Shown: positions 62,646 to 64,000 of the stretch, one piece after another
How the letters are laid out: every line of letters begins with the position of its first letter
How positions within the stretch are numbered: position 1 is the first letter of the stretch
Assembly: GCA_963576735.1 (NCBI GenBank)
Contig: OY755171.1
Location: 5,642,001-5,706,000 of the forward strand
Source: Bedellia somnulentella
Lineage: Eukaryota > Arthropoda > Insecta > Lepidoptera > Bedelliidae
Length of the DNA: 64,000 nt
Reading direction: 5' to 3'
Translations under genes and position numbers: made by a program
Notes under the pieces: generated by a model
Database searches by the model: none
Seen by the model: only the letters and a program-made list of their open reading frames with translations
Told to the model about the DNA's origin: nothing

Positions 62646-64000
62646 TACTATTTATTAAAACCCATCATGGATATTGAAAGCAATTACGTATTAATCTAGT
62701 TGATTATTTTGAAATTGTCACACATAATCACTCAACTAGTTTTAGTAATCATAACCGAATTCATAGACAGCTGTGACAAGTTACTGCAATAAATTTCATT
62801 TGTGTTGACACTTCAGTAGATTAATGATTATAATACTTGGAATTGGAAAGTTCCTGAACACATGAATTCTGTGTTAATTGATTAAATTCCATTAAGTGCT
62901 ACAAGCTTAATAAGATTATTTTTTAATATATGATCTGGCAAAGTTGTATAATTTGTACTGCAAATTACATATCAGATTTTGTTTAGTTATATTATTAGTT
63001 TTTAACTTGAATAAAGAATAAGTTTTTTGAAGATTCTCGGGGTGTGTTTCCCATTTACAAGGTTTCCTCAAATGTTTATTGGTGGAAATGCTTAATTTTA
63101 AAGAGCCTTTTCACGTTGGTTAACTATTTTTGTTCCATCTCTAAATAATTTAAATAACTATAAAGTACTCAGACAAGGAAATATTTTACTTTCATGAATA
63201 CATAACTAAAAAATTACTTAAAATTCACCTCAAATCCGACGAAAATGAAAAGATTATCTCTTTACTTTACTTTACCTCTGTTTACAATAAGACTGTTCAA
63301 AAGTGCTAATTTGGAGTTACACTTTAATGAAAATATGAAATATAAAAATAAAGAGATGGCATTAACAAAATAAATAACATTAATTTATATAAATAACGAA
63401 TATCGCATGTCAGAACCATTAAAATTTCAAACCAAATGTAAAATCAAGCAATAAAATAAATATCTGCCTTAAAACCCTTCCCTAAATACTTATTCAGCTC
63501 AAAGACAGAAGACAAATGTTGACGATTCCCAAGAAATTGTATAATAAAATGACTGATATACTCAGTTCAGCTCGGAGACAACCTTGCCGTAAGTCTTACG
63601 AAGTATCATCTGAATCAAAGGAAACACCAATTAAAACTTGAAATTACCTTAACAAAGGGTTTTGGAGTTAGTCTAGTTAATGGTTTACGAGTTCTGCTTG
63701 CAATGTGGAGTTGATTACACGTATTTTACTGGTAAAAGGTAGAATATAGATATAAATTCTTGTAGTAATGTTTAACTTAATACATTTGAGTTGTAGTTAA
63801 GCAATCACAGATGTTAGAAATATGGTGACAAATAATAAACCTTTACAGTATGTAACATTAGTGTATTGTACATATTAAGCCTGGCATAATGGTTTTCAGC
63901 CACTTATTGTAAATAAGAATGTTGGTAATTGGTATTGGTTGTGCCAACTGTTTTCAAACTCATCATTATGTATTCATATTTTCATACTAAACAAACTCGT
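62646..64000. other. AT-rich intergenic DNA
   Basis: Nothing recognised on either strand. Confidence 0.55.

Overview
The window looks like non-coding-rich nuclear DNA from an insect, most likely a moth or butterfly. It is AT-rich and its genes are split by GT/AG introns. There are no bacterial operons or ribosome binding sites. The retroelements include a Dong-like (R4 clade) family sitting in TAA microsatellites, a habit first described in Bombyx mori. The order Lepidoptera is an inference from these repeats; no species can be named.

The only host gene I can support is on the + strand from 31384 to about 50860. It has five coding exons (31384-31746, 34542-34659, 41024-41193, 47327-47398, 48761-48828) that splice in a consistent reading frame, and a probable extra 3'UTR exon at 50369. 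The visible part encodes 263 residues: two immunoglobulin domains, a short Ser/Thr/Ala-rich linker and a hydrophobic C-terminus that looks like a GPI-anchor signal. The signal-peptide exon was not found and probably lies upstream. The closest general match is the Beat/Side-like class of neuronal Ig proteins. Its introns are full of mobile elements: a nearly intact RTE-like LINE, a 594-bp foldback element, a degenerate mariner and many SINEs.

Region by region. 1-22260 is repeat-filled DNA without a supported gene: about twenty copies of one short retroelement (called RS here), two large foldback elements (5229-5662 and 8443-8968), a 5S rRNA-like SINE block (9130-9985) and a 0.5-kb tandem triplication (17464-19066). 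22262-29158 is a head-to-tail array of four Dong-like retrotransposon copies joined at TAA repeats; it abuts the TAA tail of a Jockey/CR1-like LINE fragment (29159-29715). 29716-50860 is the Ig gene and its intronic elements. 50860-64000 is again gene-poor, with RS copies, tRNA-derived SINEs and a foldback/MITE with nested insertions (54651-55429).

The main observation about the repeats is that RS has both its 5' head (about 90 bp) and its 3' tail (about 50 bp, ending in TATG repeats) in common with the RTE-like LINE at 41938-45340. RS therefore looks like a 'half-LINE' partner of that element, comparable to RIME and ingi in trypanosomes. Three RS copies have clear 9-13 bp target-site duplications. 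Two tRNA-derived SINE families (called tS1 and tS2) make up much of the remaining dispersed repeats.
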